From Staphylococcus shinii (GTDB taxonomy: Bacteria > Bacillota > Bacilli > Staphylococcales > Staphylococcaceae): a DNA stretch of 64,000 nt. Location: positions 124,001 through 188,000 of the forward strand of contig NZ_JAGEVL010000005.1 in assembly GCF_017583065.1 (NCBI RefSeq). Direction: 5' to 3'. The number at the start of each line of letters is the position of its first letter. The first letter of the stretch is position 1. Under the pieces are notes generated by a model. The model was not told the DNA's origin. It made no database searches and worked only from the letters and a program-made list of their open reading frames with translations. Positions 50,511-59,413 of this stretch are shown here, one piece after another. The translations under genes and the position numbers were made by a program.

Positions 50511-50862
50511 TTATTTTACTCCTTTTAGTTAAAACAATATGGCCACAATAAAACGAATAATCATATATATATGAAATTTGATTATTCAAGTGCCACAAAA
50601 TATTGATGATTAATGATATAGCTTAATTTCATCATAATTTGGTTATAACTATCTTTAGATGCTTTAAAATGTTGAAAATAAGCAAATAAGATGTTGAAAA
50701 CTTTAACTCATATAGAGATAATGTGTCAAATAAATAATGATTCAATATCATCATTTCATTCAAAAATAACCGTTTAAAAGCGAATGAGGAGACGCGGTAT
50801 AGGTTCTTTATAGCAGTTTAAAAGTGGAATGTGTTATGGTGATTAAAAATAGGGGGACTAAA
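50511..50862. other. Intergenic region between divergent genes
   Basis: Carries the promoters of the lactonase-like gene (minus) and the VOC gene (plus). TATAGAGATAATG near 50710-50722 may be a -10. GTTTAA (50773 on) and CGGTAT (50796 on) look like sigB elements but are spaced too far apart. Nothing else recognised. Confidence 0.4.
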
Positions 50863-51243
50863 ATGAATATAAAATCATCTTGGCTTAATTTACCGGTAGA
50901 AGATTTAGTGGCAAGTGAAACATTTTATAGTGAAATAGGTTTTACCATCAAAAGAAACGAACCAGTTTTAGATAAAATGAGAGGAATTGAAACATTAGAC
51001 AATAAAATTATCATGCTTATTGAACGTAATCAATTTGAGAAAGTTGCACAAGTTTCAAATATCGAGAGTAATGGTACGTTGATTTCTATTTCTGTATCTG
51101 AGCCAGAAGAGGTAAATCGCTTGTTAGAACAAGTTGAAGCATCAGGTGGTCAAGCTCTACAAAGCGGAACTAAACATGAGGGTTATTATGGTGGTTTATT
51201 CAAAGATATCGATGGTCACCTTTTTAATATTATTGTAATGTAG
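50863..51243 (+). CDS. VOC-family (glyoxalase/bleomycin-resistance fold) protein
   Basis: 126 residues. Start WLNLPVEDLVASETFYSEIGF and end GGLFKDIDGHLFNIIVM are the two betaalphabeta-beta-beta modules of the VOC fold (first segment residues 6-25). AGGGGG six bases before ATG 50863; upstream in-frame ATGs lack a ribosome site. Enzyme or binding protein; substrate unknown. Confidence 0.83.
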   Translation: MNIKSSWLNLPVEDLVASETFYSEIGFTIKRNEPVLDKMRGIETLDNKIIMLIERNQFEKVAQVSNIESNGTLISISVSEPEEVNRLLEQVEASGGQALQSGTKHEGYYGGLFKDIDGHLFNIIVM

Positions 51244-51299
51244 TTTGAGTAAGAGTATGACTATTATTATATCCTCAAAAAGAGAAAGGAGTATCAGTG

Positions 51300-52109
51300 G
51301 TGATAAAAGCAATAGCTGTAGATAAAGATGGTACATTTTTAAAATCGGACCACACGTATGATAAGGCGTATTTTGAGAAAATATTTGATGAATTGAAACG
51401 TCAAGATATTAAATTTATTGTGGCAAGCGGTAATCAGTATGCTCAATTACAGTCATTTTTCCCGGAGAAAGAGCAACATATCACGTATGTTGCTGAAAAT
51501 GGTGCTGTTACTTATTATGACAATGAATTGATGACATCTTATTATTTTGACCAACAACTCATTTATGATGTTGTGGAGACACTCACAAGATACTTTAAGC
51601 TAACAGACATTGTATTGAGTGGTATTCAATCAGCTTATGTAAAACAGACATGTAGCGATGAATTTTTAAATTTTATTAGTAATTACTATTATGATATTGA
51701 AAAAGTAGCGTCCTTTAAGCAAATTGAGAATGATAATTTTGTGAAAGTTGCTATGCGTATCAAAGATAAAGATTTAGTGGAAAAAGTTATAAATACATTA
51801 GAAACTAAATTTGCAGGAGAGCTACGTGCAGTAACAAGTGGTAATGATAGTGTAGATCTTATTTTACCAAATGTTAATAAAGGCATTGCGATTCAAGATG
51901 TTTTAAAGCAATGGGGCATTAAGCATGACGATTTACTAGCATTTGGAGATGCCAATAATGATATAGAAATGTTAGATTTAACAACACATAGCTATGCTAT
52001 GGCTAATTGTAGCCCTGAAGTTGAAGCGGTTGCTCAACATAAAGCACCATCAAATGATGATTCTGGTGTTTTACAAGTAATTGAACAGTATTTGAAACGA
52101 CAAAAATAA
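51300..52109 (+). CDS. Cof-type HAD-IIB phosphatase
   Basis: 269 residues. HAD motif I DKDGTFL (second Asp follows one residue), motif II VASGNQ, motif III lysine in PNVNKGIA, motif IV GDANNDIEML. Cap domain of the IIB kind in between. It dephosphorylates sugar phosphates or cofactors. GTG 51300 is preferred over GTG 51297 as AAAGGAG is 8 bases away and the product then begins MIKAIAVD as usual. Ends at a bidirectional terminator. Confidence 0.88.
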   Translation: MIKAIAVDKDGTFLKSDHTYDKAYFEKIFDELKRQDIKFIVASGNQYAQLQSFFPEKEQHITYVAENGAVTYYDNELMTSYYFDQQLIYDVVETLTRYFKLTDIVLSGIQSAYVKQTCSDEFLNFISNYYYDIEKVASFKQIENDNFVKVAMRIKDKDLVEKVINTLETKFAGELRAVTSGNDSVDLILPNVNKGIAIQDVLKQWGIKHDDLLAFGDANNDIEMLDLTTHSYAMANCSPEVEAVAQHKAPSNDDSGVLQVIEQYLKRQK

Positions 52110-52157
52110 AAAAACTCAATTTCACTATCATTCATGATAAGGGAATTGAGTTTTTTT
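52110..52157. terminator. Bidirectional terminator
   Basis: AAAACTCAATT (52111-52121) pairs with AATTGAGTTTT (52144-52154), with T and A tracts on opposite sides, between converging HAD and universal stress genes. Confidence 0.85.
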
Positions 52158-52164
52158 ATTATTG

Positions 52165-52587
52165 TTAATTTACTATAAGTACAGGGGTATCCACGTTACT
52201 TGCAATTTTATGTGTCACATTACCAAGTATGTTTTTAATATCTGATTTTGTACGTGTATTACTCATTACAATGATATCGTAGTTATGTTCTTTAATTTCT
52301 GACAAAATAGAATTTTTGATGTAGCCTGTTTTAAATCTAATATTTACATTTAAACCTAGGTCTTCTAATTTATTAACAAAAGGTTTGAGTAATTCGCTTT
52401 TTTCACGTGCTAAATCTTCAAAGTGTTTATTATCATACCGTACTGAAGTTTCTAACTCACTTTCTGGGATGACGTTAAACACCGTAATTTCGGCGTTATC
52501 TACGCAAGCGGTTAGATTTTTCAACTCTTCAGGGACATTGTTGAACGAATTATCAAAATCATAAGCTAATAATATATTTTTATACAT
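52165..52587 (-). CDS. Universal stress protein (UspA family)
   Basis: 140 residues from ATG 52587, which has AGGAGG eight bases before; the open frame continues upstream without meaning. Rossmann-like fold: MYKNILLAYDFDNSF at the start, VMSNTRTKSDIKNILGNVTHKI near the end. The ATP-binding G-x2-G-x9-G-S/T is altered, so nucleotide binding is doubtful. The leader contains a sigB-like promoter and a 14-base inverted repeat that includes the ribosome site (52592-52649). Confidence 0.85.
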   Translation of the reverse strand: MYKNILLAYDFDNSFNNVPEELKNLTACVDNAEITVFNVIPESELETSVRYDNKHFEDLAREKSELLKPFVNKLEDLGLNVNIRFKTGYIKNSILSEIKEHNYDIIVMSNTRTKSDIKNILGNVTHKIASNVDTPVLIVN

Positions 52588-52591
52588 AATA

Positions 52592-52649
52592 GCACTACCT
52601 CCTTTATTATACTTATACCCTATTATTTTTAAAGTAAAAGAGGTAGTGC
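52592..52649 (-). promoter_or_regulatory. SigB-like promoter inside a ribosome-site-masking inverted repeat
   Basis: On the minus strand CTTTTA (52640-52635), 14 bases, GGGTAT (52620-52615), a sigB-like pair. GCACTACCTCTTTT (52649-52636) and AAAGGAGGTAGTGC (52605-52592) can pair over all 14 positions in RNA (one G-U). The second arm holds the AGGAGG of the stress gene. RNA begun at the inner promoter lacks the first arm. Confidence 0.5.
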
Positions 52650-52680
52650 AAGAATGCGCGCAGACAAGCAAATAGAAATA

Positions 52681-53745
52681 TTATACGTCTAACCCAATAA
52701 TTTCACTTACATTATTATAACCGTTAGATTTGAGGTATTGTGCCAGTTGCTTATTTAATTTTTGAGTCAAACCTGGTCCTTCAAAAACTAAAGAACTATA
52801 AATTTGTACTAAAGAAGCACCACTACGTAACATTGTAATTACATCTGTAGTATTGAAAATACCGCCTGTACCAATAATTAAGAATTGGCCATTCGTTTGT
52901 TTATAAGCATATGAAATTAACTCTAGGTTACGATTGAATAAAGGCTTTCCACTCAACCCGCCTGTTTCATGACGATTGGTTGAATTTAGATGGTCACGTT
53001 GTTGAGTTGTATTAGCTAGTATAATGCCATCAAAGGTTTGTGTTATTGGTTCTAACATTTGCCCAAGGCCGTCTAATGTAAGATCAGAAGTAAGTTTGAT
53101 AAAAATAGGCACCCTTAGATTTTGCTTATCTTTATAAGATTGAATAGCTTCACATAATTGTGAAAATTCATCTTTATCATGAAAACTTTGTAAGTTTTTC
53201 GTATTAGGGGAGCTAATGTTAACCGTAAAGAAAGTCACATCATTTTTAAATGTATCGATAACTTTAATATAATCTTCATAACGCGCATCATAGGATGTGG
53301 TCTTGTTAACTCCAACATTTAATCCTATTGGGATTTGATAACTATATTTGCGTAAATTGCTTAAAGCTTTGTTCATGCCTAAATTATTAAAGCCCATTCT
53401 GTTAATCAATGCAGCATCTTCCACTAAACGATACATGCGTGGCTTAGGGTTACCGGGTTGAGGTTTAGGCGTGATGCCGCCTAACTCAAGTGCACCAAAA
53501 CCAGCATGTTCTAAGGCTTTAGGTACTTCACAAGATTTATCAAAACCTGCTGCTAATCCAATTGGATTCTCGAAATAAATACCTTTGATATTCTGATGTA
53601 GTTGCTCGTTTTCATAGTGAAATAATTGGTTAATAACAGGTAAAAGTTTTGGATATTTTTGGACGAATTTAAGTGCATTAATCGTCATCCTATGTGCTTT
53701 TTCAGGATCAATTTGGAATAAAATAGGTTTGATGAGTTTGTACAT
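52681..53745 (-). CDS. pyrD: Dihydroorotate dehydrogenase (quinone), class 2
   Basis: Oxidises dihydroorotate to orotate, passing electrons to menaquinone; 354 residues, membrane-associated through the N-terminal helix (HRMTINALKFVQKYP). FMN and catalytic motifs: NPIGLAAGFDKS, LNVGVNK, NISSPNTKNL (catalytic Ser), IGTGGIFNTTDV. No other pyr gene is adjacent, which is normal for the staphylococcal class 2 enzyme. GGAGCG before the start. Confidence 0.95.
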   Translation of the reverse strand: MYKLIKPILFQIDPEKAHRMTINALKFVQKYPKLLPVINQLFHYENEQLHQNIKGIYFENPIGLAAGFDKSCEVPKALEHAGFGALELGGITPKPQPGNPKPRMYRLVEDAALINRMGFNNLGMNKALSNLRKYSYQIPIGLNVGVNKTTSYDARYEDYIKVIDTFKNDVTFFTVNISSPNTKNLQSFHDKDEFSQLCEAIQSYKDKQNLRVPIFIKLTSDLTLDGLGQMLEPITQTFDGIILANTTQQRDHLNSTNRHETGGLSGKPLFNRNLELISYAYKQTNGQFLIIGTGGIFNTTDVITMLRSGASLVQIYSSLVFEGPGLTQKLNKQLAQYLKSNGYNNVSEIIGLDV

Positions 53746-54000
53746 GTCATGATCGCTCCATTTATCAAATTATTTGTAATAAAACTATGTATTGTGATAA
53801 GTGCTTAATCAATTTTAAAAAGTAAAATTGAAAATGATGTCTTTAATAGACTAGCATTTTACGAATTATATGCCTAGAGTAAATAAAAGAATTATTAAAA
53901 CTTTCACATATAGTTTATTTGAGTATGTGAGTGATTAATTAAGTTGAAAAAAGGAAATAATAATAACGTGTATTAAATATAACAATTGGAGGTATCACTC

Positions 54001-54858
54001 ATGAAACAGTCATGGCAAACACAATTGCCTTTAAATAATATAAAGTCTATTTCGCCTGTTAGTGGCGGCGATGTTAATGAAGCTTTTCAAATTGAAACAA
54101 CAGATGAATATTATTTTCTATTAGTTCAACGAAATCGTAAATCATCTTTTTTTGCTGCGGAAATTGCAGGTCTAGAACTTTTTGAAGAAGCAGATATTAC
54201 CGCACCACGGGTAATAAATAGTGGTGAAATTGAAGGTGACGCTTACTTAATATTAACTTATTTAGACGAAGGACGTTCAGGAAGTCAGGAGGCATTGGGG
54301 AAATTAGTAGCCCAAATGCATAGCCAGCAACAAACAGACGGAAAGTTTGGCTTTGATTTACCTTATGAAGGCGGGGATATATCATTTGATAATAGTTGGA
54401 CAGATGATTGGAGTACATTGTTTGTAGAGCGACGTTTAGACCATCTGAAAAATACGTTAGTAGAACAGGGGGTATGGAGTGAAGACGATGCAACACAATA
54501 TGAGTCTGTACGTGCGGTGATTATGGAAGCACTAGAACAACATCAAAGTAAACCTTCTTTATTGCATGGAGATTTATGGGGTGGAAATTATATGTTTCTC
54601 ACAGATGGTTCGCCAGCGTTATTTGACCCAGCACCCTTGTATGGTGACAGAGAATTTGATTTAGGTATTACTACAGTATTTGGAGGTTTTACAGATGCGT
54701 TTTATGACGAATATGATAAACACTATCCGCTAAGTGAAGGCGCGACAAAGCGTCTCGAATTCTATAGATTATATTTATTAATGGTTCATTTAGTTAAATT
54801 TGGTGATATGTATGCGCGAAGTGTTAAACGTTCTATGAAACAAATATTAGCGCAATAA
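54001..54858 (+). CDS. Fructosamine kinase family protein
   Basis: 285 residues, protein-kinase-like fold. Catalytic segment LLHGDLWGGNYMF and metal Asp in ALFDPAPLYGDREFDLG are the fructosamine-3-kinase signature; P-loop-like SGGDVNEAF near residue 22. It phosphorylates ketoamines such as ribulosamines on proteins or free amines, helping remove glycation. GGAGG before ATG 54001. Divergent from pyrD; followed by a strong terminator. Confidence 0.9.
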   Translation: MKQSWQTQLPLNNIKSISPVSGGDVNEAFQIETTDEYYFLLVQRNRKSSFFAAEIAGLELFEEADITAPRVINSGEIEGDAYLILTYLDEGRSGSQEALGKLVAQMHSQQQTDGKFGFDLPYEGGDISFDNSWTDDWSTLFVERRLDHLKNTLVEQGVWSEDDATQYESVRAVIMEALEQHQSKPSLLHGDLWGGNYMFLTDGSPALFDPAPLYGDREFDLGITTVFGGFTDAFYDEYDKHYPLSEGATKRLEFYRLYLLMVHLVKFGDMYARSVKRSMKQILAQ

Positions 54859-54870
54859 TATATAAAATAA

Positions 54871-54924
54871 GGAGTGTGCTAGCAATTTAACTGTTTAACT
54901 AGATTGCTAACTCACTCCCTTTTT
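54871..54924. terminator. Bidirectional terminator
   Basis: GGAGTG and TAGCAAT (54871-54886) pair with ATTGCTA and CACTCC (54903-54918), then TTTTTT. Between converging genes. Confidence 0.85.
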
Positions 54925-54930
54925 TATGCT

Positions 54931-55164
54931 TTAATTAAGGTCTAAAGTTCCCATTTCTTCACGTAATTTATAAACTTTATCAGGTGTTACGTCTTCTCCT
55001 AAAGGATCAACCACTTTCATTGTTGAAAATGTATTGATAACTTGTCCGCGAATCATTTGTAAATATTCTTGTCTTAATGTGTGTTGTTCTTGTTTTTCTT
55101 CAACACTTAGTGGTTGTACTTTTTCTTTATTTGCAAGTTCATTAATTCTGTCTAATAATGTCAT
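54931..55164 (-). CDS. DUF896 (UPF0291) protein
   Basis: 77 residues. Typical start LLDRINELANKEK and segment EEKQEQHTLRQEYLQ; the family (B. subtilis YnzC) binds or follows SOS-type control in some species, but its function is not settled. AGGAGG before ATG. It overlaps the upstream LLM gene by 23 bases, so it is coexpressed with it. Confidence 0.88.
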   Translation of the reverse strand: MTLLDRINELANKEKVQPLSVEEKQEQHTLRQEYLQMIRGQVINTFSTMKVVDPLGEDVTPDKVYKLREEMGTLDLN

Positions 55165-56119
55165 TTTTATATTCCTCCTGTGATAAGTGTGGCGGGAAAT
55201 GTGGTATTACATAATCGCCAATTTCTGTTAATAATGATTTATATGATCTGTCATTCGATTTTAAATGTAACATAATATGGTTTGTGCCAATTTTTTCATA
55301 AGCTTTTAAAATTTTAATTAAAGTATTTCTACCTAAACGATAACCACCTTTAATAGGTTTCACTAACTCGTTCGGTTGATTTGATAAATCTACAACAAGA
55401 GGATGCATAAATGGTTTGAAAGTGTCATTGTTGTGCCAATCTTGTAGTAGCGTTTTCTGTTGTTGGAATGGCTGTGGGTAAAACATTAAGCCGTCCATGT
55501 TGGATTTTAACCAAGTCATTCGTTGTCTTGAGTAGCCTGTAGCAAACATAGGGATATGTTTATGCTTAGGCAAAATTTGTAGCCCAGAGTCTTCATATAA
55601 TTCAAATATTGAGTTTGATATATTTGGTGAATGTGCTTGCCACAATTCATTTATAGCCGTAATAGTTTCTTGGAATTTTTCCGTTAACTGTTCTTCTTTT
55701 ACCTTAAAGGCAGGAAATTCAAATTTACGGTCTCCTGTCGCTATGCCTAATAAAAATCGCTCATTTGAAAGTAAGTCAAGAGAAGTAGCCGCCTTAGCTA
55801 TATGAATAGGATGACGTAATGTAGCAACAATGCTAGAGGTTCCGAGAGCGATTTTAGATGTTTTGGCACTGAGATAAGATAAAAATACAAACGGATCGTA
55901 GTTTGTCGTTACATTTCCTAGATGCGGACTATAAAGCGGACTGTCGCGCACAAATAGGCTAGTAAACCCGAGTTCTTCAGCATATTGAGCTAACTCAATT
56001 TGATTTTCAAATGGTAATTCATGGTCTTCTGAACTGTCGAAAGGTAAAGTTAACCCTAAGGTCAAATGACCCTTTTGAAAAGTTCGTTTGAATCCATGAT
56101 GGTGTTGGATTGTTGTCAC
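55142..56119 (-). CDS. LLM-class flavin-dependent oxidoreductase
   Basis: 325 residues, luciferase-like TIM barrel: HLTLGLTLPFDSSED, FVRDSPLYSP, ALGTSSIVATLRHPIHIAKAA (cut; residues 96-115 approx.), NERFLLGIATGDRKFE. It uses reduced flavin; substrate unknown. GTG start behind AGGAGGG. Two inverted repeats in its leader (56144-56177 and 56220-56244) may be operators. Transcribed with DUF896. Confidence 0.85.
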   Translation of the reverse strand: MTTIQHHHGFKRTFQKGHLTLGLTLPFDSSEDHELPFENQIELAQYAEELGFTSLFVRDSPLYSPHLGNVTTNYDPFVFLSYLSAKTSKIALGTSSIVATLRHPIHIAKAATSLDLLSNERFLLGIATGDRKFEFPAFKVKEEQLTEKFQETITAINELWQAHSPNISNSIFELYEDSGLQILPKHKHIPMFATGYSRQRMTWLKSNMDGLMFYPQPFQQQKTLLQDWHNNDTFKPFMHPLVVDLSNQPNELVKPIKGGYRLGRNTLIKILKAYEKIGTNHIMLHLKSNDRSYKSLLTEIGDYVIPHFPPHLSQEEYKNDIIRQN

Positions 56120-56421
56120 GTCTATCCCTCCTAACTTTAAATTTACAACACAAATTGCTTAACTAACATGTGTTGTATAGATGTATTGTATAACGTGTTT
56201 ATAATTAAAGCAAACAACATGTTTACGCTTATATCGTGTAAACAACAAATAATGTTAAACGTTGCTTAAAAATGTAAAAAATCCACTTAATGAATATAAA
56301 TTATTCTAGAAATAATGAAATAATTTTTCATAAAGAAATTTAAAATATAATATAATTTGATTATTTTTAGAAAATTCTTTAAATTGAAGAAGAGATTTAT
56401 ATTTTATTGGAGGGTTAATTT
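56120..56421. other. Intergenic region with two inverted repeats
   Basis: TACAACAC (56144-56151) and GTGTTGTA (56170-56177), spacer 18; and TGTTTAC (56220-56226) and GTAAACA (56238-56244), spacer 11. Both lie in front of the LLM gene. An AT-rich stretch with TATAAT (56348 on) probably serves the protease gene on the plus strand. Confidence 0.5.
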
Positions 56422-57216
56422 ATGTTGAAAAGAATATTAATTAATAGTATCTCATGTGCTTTTATCGCTATATTGTCATTAGCAATGTTTAATAGTGATA
56501 GTAAGGTTGATGCTCAGAGTACTAATACTACAGCACAGGGTACTGAAGCGACGCAAAATACAGCAGATCGTCCTGCTGAAAATAAAGCAATGCCAAGAGT
56601 TATATTACCAAACGAAGATAGAACTCAAATTGAAAATACAACCAGTGGACATTATCAATCAATAGGTTATATCAGTATCGGAGATAATATTGCTACAGGG
56701 GTTGTAATAGACAAGAATACGGTATTAACAAATAAACACGTTGCAAATCTTTCGGAAGATGGTAACTTGACCTTTGCGCCAGCTGCCAAAGATGCTAATA
56801 CATTTCCTAACGGTACATTTACTGAGAAAGAAATAAAAGCATATCCAGGTGCGGAAGACTTAGTAGTAATACATTTTAACGAAAATAAAAATGGTCAATC
56901 AGTAGGCGATGTAGTACAACCAGCAACGTTACAAGACGCTTCTAATGTTAGTAAAGATATGCCTATAACGGTCACTGGTTATCCTGGAGATAAATCATTA
57001 GCAACAATGTGGGAAAGTAAAGGCGAAATCCTAGCAAATAAAGGCAATATACTTACATATAATGCGAGTACTTATGGTGGCAATTCCGGTTCCCCACTCT
57101 TTAACGATAATAATGAAGTCATTGGATTGCATCAAGGGGGCGTTGAGGGTGAAAGTAACAGTGCAGTTGCGATAACAGGTGAAGTGTTAGATTTTATAAA
57201 TGAAAATAGAGAATAA
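56422..57216 (+). CDS. Secreted V8-like serine protease (glutamyl endopeptidase family)
   Basis: 264 residues. Signal peptide (residues 1-31, ending VDAQS), then a propeptide-like Thr/Asn/Glu-rich stretch to about 56, then the mature enzyme. Triad: His106 (LTNKHVA), Asp146 (GAEDLVVIHF), Ser222 (GGNSGSPLF). ILPNEDRTQI and TSGHYQSIGYI match the N-terminus of mature SspA. No long C-terminal repeat tail and no staphostatin/sspB neighbour, unlike S. aureus sspA. Specificity for Glu is likely but not proven. Confidence 0.88.
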   Translation: MLKRILINSISCAFIAILSLAMFNSDSKVDAQSTNTTAQGTEATQNTADRPAENKAMPRVILPNEDRTQIENTTSGHYQSIGYISIGDNIATGVVIDKNTVLTNKHVANLSEDGNLTFAPAAKDANTFPNGTFTEKEIKAYPGAEDLVVIHFNENKNGQSVGDVVQPATLQDASNVSKDMPITVTGYPGDKSLATMWESKGEILANKGNILTYNASTYGGNSGSPLFNDNNEVIGLHQGGVEGESNSAVAITGEVLDFINENRE

Positions 57217-57281
57217 AGCATTAAATATTAGTCATTTTATATATTAGAAAATGTCTAATGATATAAAGTAAAGTATAAAAT

Positions 57282-57341
57282 AAAAGCGGAGCTATAAAAT
57301 CAATAATGGCATTTGATTTTGTAGCTCCGCTATTTTAAATA
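57282..57341. terminator. Bidirectional terminator
   Basis: GCGGAGCTA (57286-57294) pairs with TAGCTCCGC (57322-57330), with AAATCAA/TTGATTT inside. Flanked by A and T tracts, between converging genes. Confidence 0.8.
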
Positions 57342-57344
57342 TTT

Positions 57345-57908
57345 TTAATTATTATTTTGGTTCATTAAGAAAGGGAGCGCTTGTTTAATATAAATTTGAG
57401 CTGGTAATTGACTTGTATGGAACCAATGTTTTGCTATTCCGTAAAGCCCCCAAGACAAGAATCTCGCAGTTGTAGCAAGCGTTTCACGTTGTTCGTTAGT
57501 GTGTTGTTTTACAAGTAGAGTTAAAAAGATATCTTCTAATTCTTCTTTTACTTTTTTCTCTACAACTTGGCCATAGGCTTCACTATTTAATTTACATTCA
57601 TTATGTGTCTCTTGAATGTAGCTTGTGATAGTAATAAAGCTTTTACATAACGTTTCTTCATTAAGCTCCGTTGATACATTTAATGAATCATTTAAGTTAT
57701 TTAGTAAAGTTTCCGATAATGTATAATCCATAATGTCATATTTATCATAAAAATGAGCATAGAACGTTGCACGATTAACGGTTGCGCGGTCTGTAATGTC
57801 TTTCACTGTTATGGATTGAAGTTTCTTTTCTTTTGCTATAGCTCGGAAGGCGTCCATCAATAATTTTTTAGTCCTGGTAATTCTTGGGTCAACATGAGTT
57901 GTCGGCAT
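57345..57908 (-). CDS. TetR-family regulator
   Basis: 187 residues. HTH LQSITVKDITDRATVNRATF followed by YAHFYDKYDIMDY, the usual TetR arrangement; C-terminal ligand domain of the TetR_C_33-like kind with WFHTSQLPAQIYIKQALPF. The DMT exporter gene upstream on the same strand may be its target (179 bases between), but I see no shared palindrome. Confidence 0.85.
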   Translation of the reverse strand: MPTTHVDPRITRTKKLLMDAFRAIAKEKKLQSITVKDITDRATVNRATFYAHFYDKYDIMDYTLSETLLNNLNDSLNVSTELNEETLCKSFITITSYIQETHNECKLNSEAYGQVVEKKVKEELEDIFLTLLVKQHTNEQRETLATTARFLSWGLYGIAKHWFHTSQLPAQIYIKQALPFLMNQNNN

Positions 57909-58087
57909 TGACCTTGAACCTCCTTTAAATTAAATCACTAGCAATGCTATTTGATATAAATTATCTTGCTTTCAAACGAGAATGTCAATTTGACTGTTTT
58001 ATTTGTGATGCATATAAAGTTTTCATCATATGTTACATGTAATTTTGAAAGTTTAAAGAAAGCGCGTGCATTGATGTAATTTGTACA

Positions 58088-59059
58088 TTAGTCAAATTTT
58101 TGCATTTCACTATTGTTTTCTCTGATTTTGCCATTCATAAAGCTATAAATAAAGATACCTAACGTGATAATAATGATACCAATTATGCTGATAGGATCTG
58201 GTAAAGGTAATCCTAAAAATAACATTTCACCAATAAGCGTAAAAATTATTTCAGTAGCTTGGGTTGCTTCAACAGCAGCAAGTTTAGCTTGGTTATGCTT
58301 TACTAAATTTGTTGCATAGAAAAAGAGTGTAGTCGCGATAATACCAGAAAATACAGCGACTAAAAACGTTTGTAATACTTGATTAGAAGAGGGTAGTCCA
58401 CTTTGAACAACGCCAACTACAAAGATGACAAACCAGATAGGCAACGTAATTAGAGTCATGCCATAAATACGTTCGATTGTTGTTAATTCATTATTTACAA
58501 GTTCCATCATTTTACGATTACCTAACGGATAACTGAATGCTCCAATAATCAAGGGAATCACAGAAATAATAAATGTTTGCATTTCTATGGAAGTAATTTG
58601 AGGTATTTGAACTAACACGACTCCAAATACCATAACGCTTGAAGTGCTAACAGAACGCCAAGAAATACGTTCTCTGACTTTAACTAACTGTTTATCAAAT
58701 TGGACATATTCATAAAATAAAGGTGCAAGTAATAAACCACATATAATTGTTAATTGCCATGTTGCTGATATTAACCAACCTGGACTATAATTGGAGACAA
58801 AAGTAATTGGAATATAGAAAAAGACGAAACCAAGAGTGCTCCAAAGTAACCACTGTAAGAAATACGTTTTAATATGTTCAAGTATGTATGCGTGTCTTTT
58901 TTTAATGAAAACAAAAATAAAAAGAAATGGGAACATAAATATAAAACGCAATGAAGCGCTGAATAACCAATTGCCACCACTATTGGCCATGGAATGATTC
59001 AGTATAAAAGTGATTGAAAAAAATAACGCTCCGAGGATACCTATAAAAATCGCGCGCAT
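58088..59059 (-). CDS. DMT-superfamily multidrug-efflux-like transporter
   Basis: 323 residues, ten predicted membrane helices. Opening GALFFSITFILNHSMA and the C-terminal segment AKLAAVEATQATEIIFTLIG belong to the multidrug resistance efflux transporter family (EamA-like). Probably exports a small compound. GGAGGG before the start. A TetR gene lies downstream on the same strand. Confidence 0.83.
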   Translation of the reverse strand: MRAIFIGILGALFFSITFILNHSMANSGGNWLFSASLRFIFMFPFLFIFVFIKKRHAYILEHIKTYFLQWLLWSTLGFVFFYIPITFVSNYSPGWLISATWQLTIICGLLLAPLFYEYVQFDKQLVKVRERISWRSVSTSSVMVFGVVLVQIPQITSIEMQTFIISVIPLIIGAFSYPLGNRKMMELVNNELTTIERIYGMTLITLPIWFVIFVVGVVQSGLPSSNQVLQTFLVAVFSGIIATTLFFYATNLVKHNQAKLAAVEATQATEIIFTLIGEMLFLGLPLPDPISIIGIIIITLGIFIYSFMNGKIRENNSEMQKFD

Positions 59060-59413
59060 TAAATCCCTCCAGACATATATAAGTTAATATTTTTAATTTA
59101 ACAGTTTTTTTAATATAAGCAAGAGATGAATATTTGTTTAGACAATATAAGTATTGTATAGAAAACTTTTTTTAAAAATATTTTAAGTTGAAATATGAAT
59201 GTAGTTGATTTATGATTGTAATATTATGTAAGCGCATACATAAGTGATTTGACTTTTTAAATATTGAGTTAATAGTAAATATAATAGGAGAAATTAGTTG
59301 CTAAAAGTATGTTAATAAGCTGATAAAGTATTTTTGTTGTAACATACTTGCTCAAATTAAAAAGTAGTAAAATAGAAATGTGCGAATATTTCTAGGTTAA
59401 GGGGTAAAGAATT
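59060..59413. other. Intergenic region before cycA, with possible cre site
   Basis: TGTAAGCGCATACA at 59227-59240 fits the cre consensus but for A at position 10. It lies 174 bases before cycA. TAGTAAAATAG near 59365 may be the -10 region of cycA. Otherwise AT-rich without a gene. Confidence 0.45.

Noticed and set aside
50773..50802. SigB promoter before the VOC gene
   Set aside because: GTTTAA and CGGTAT are about 17 bases apart; sigB promoters have 12-15.
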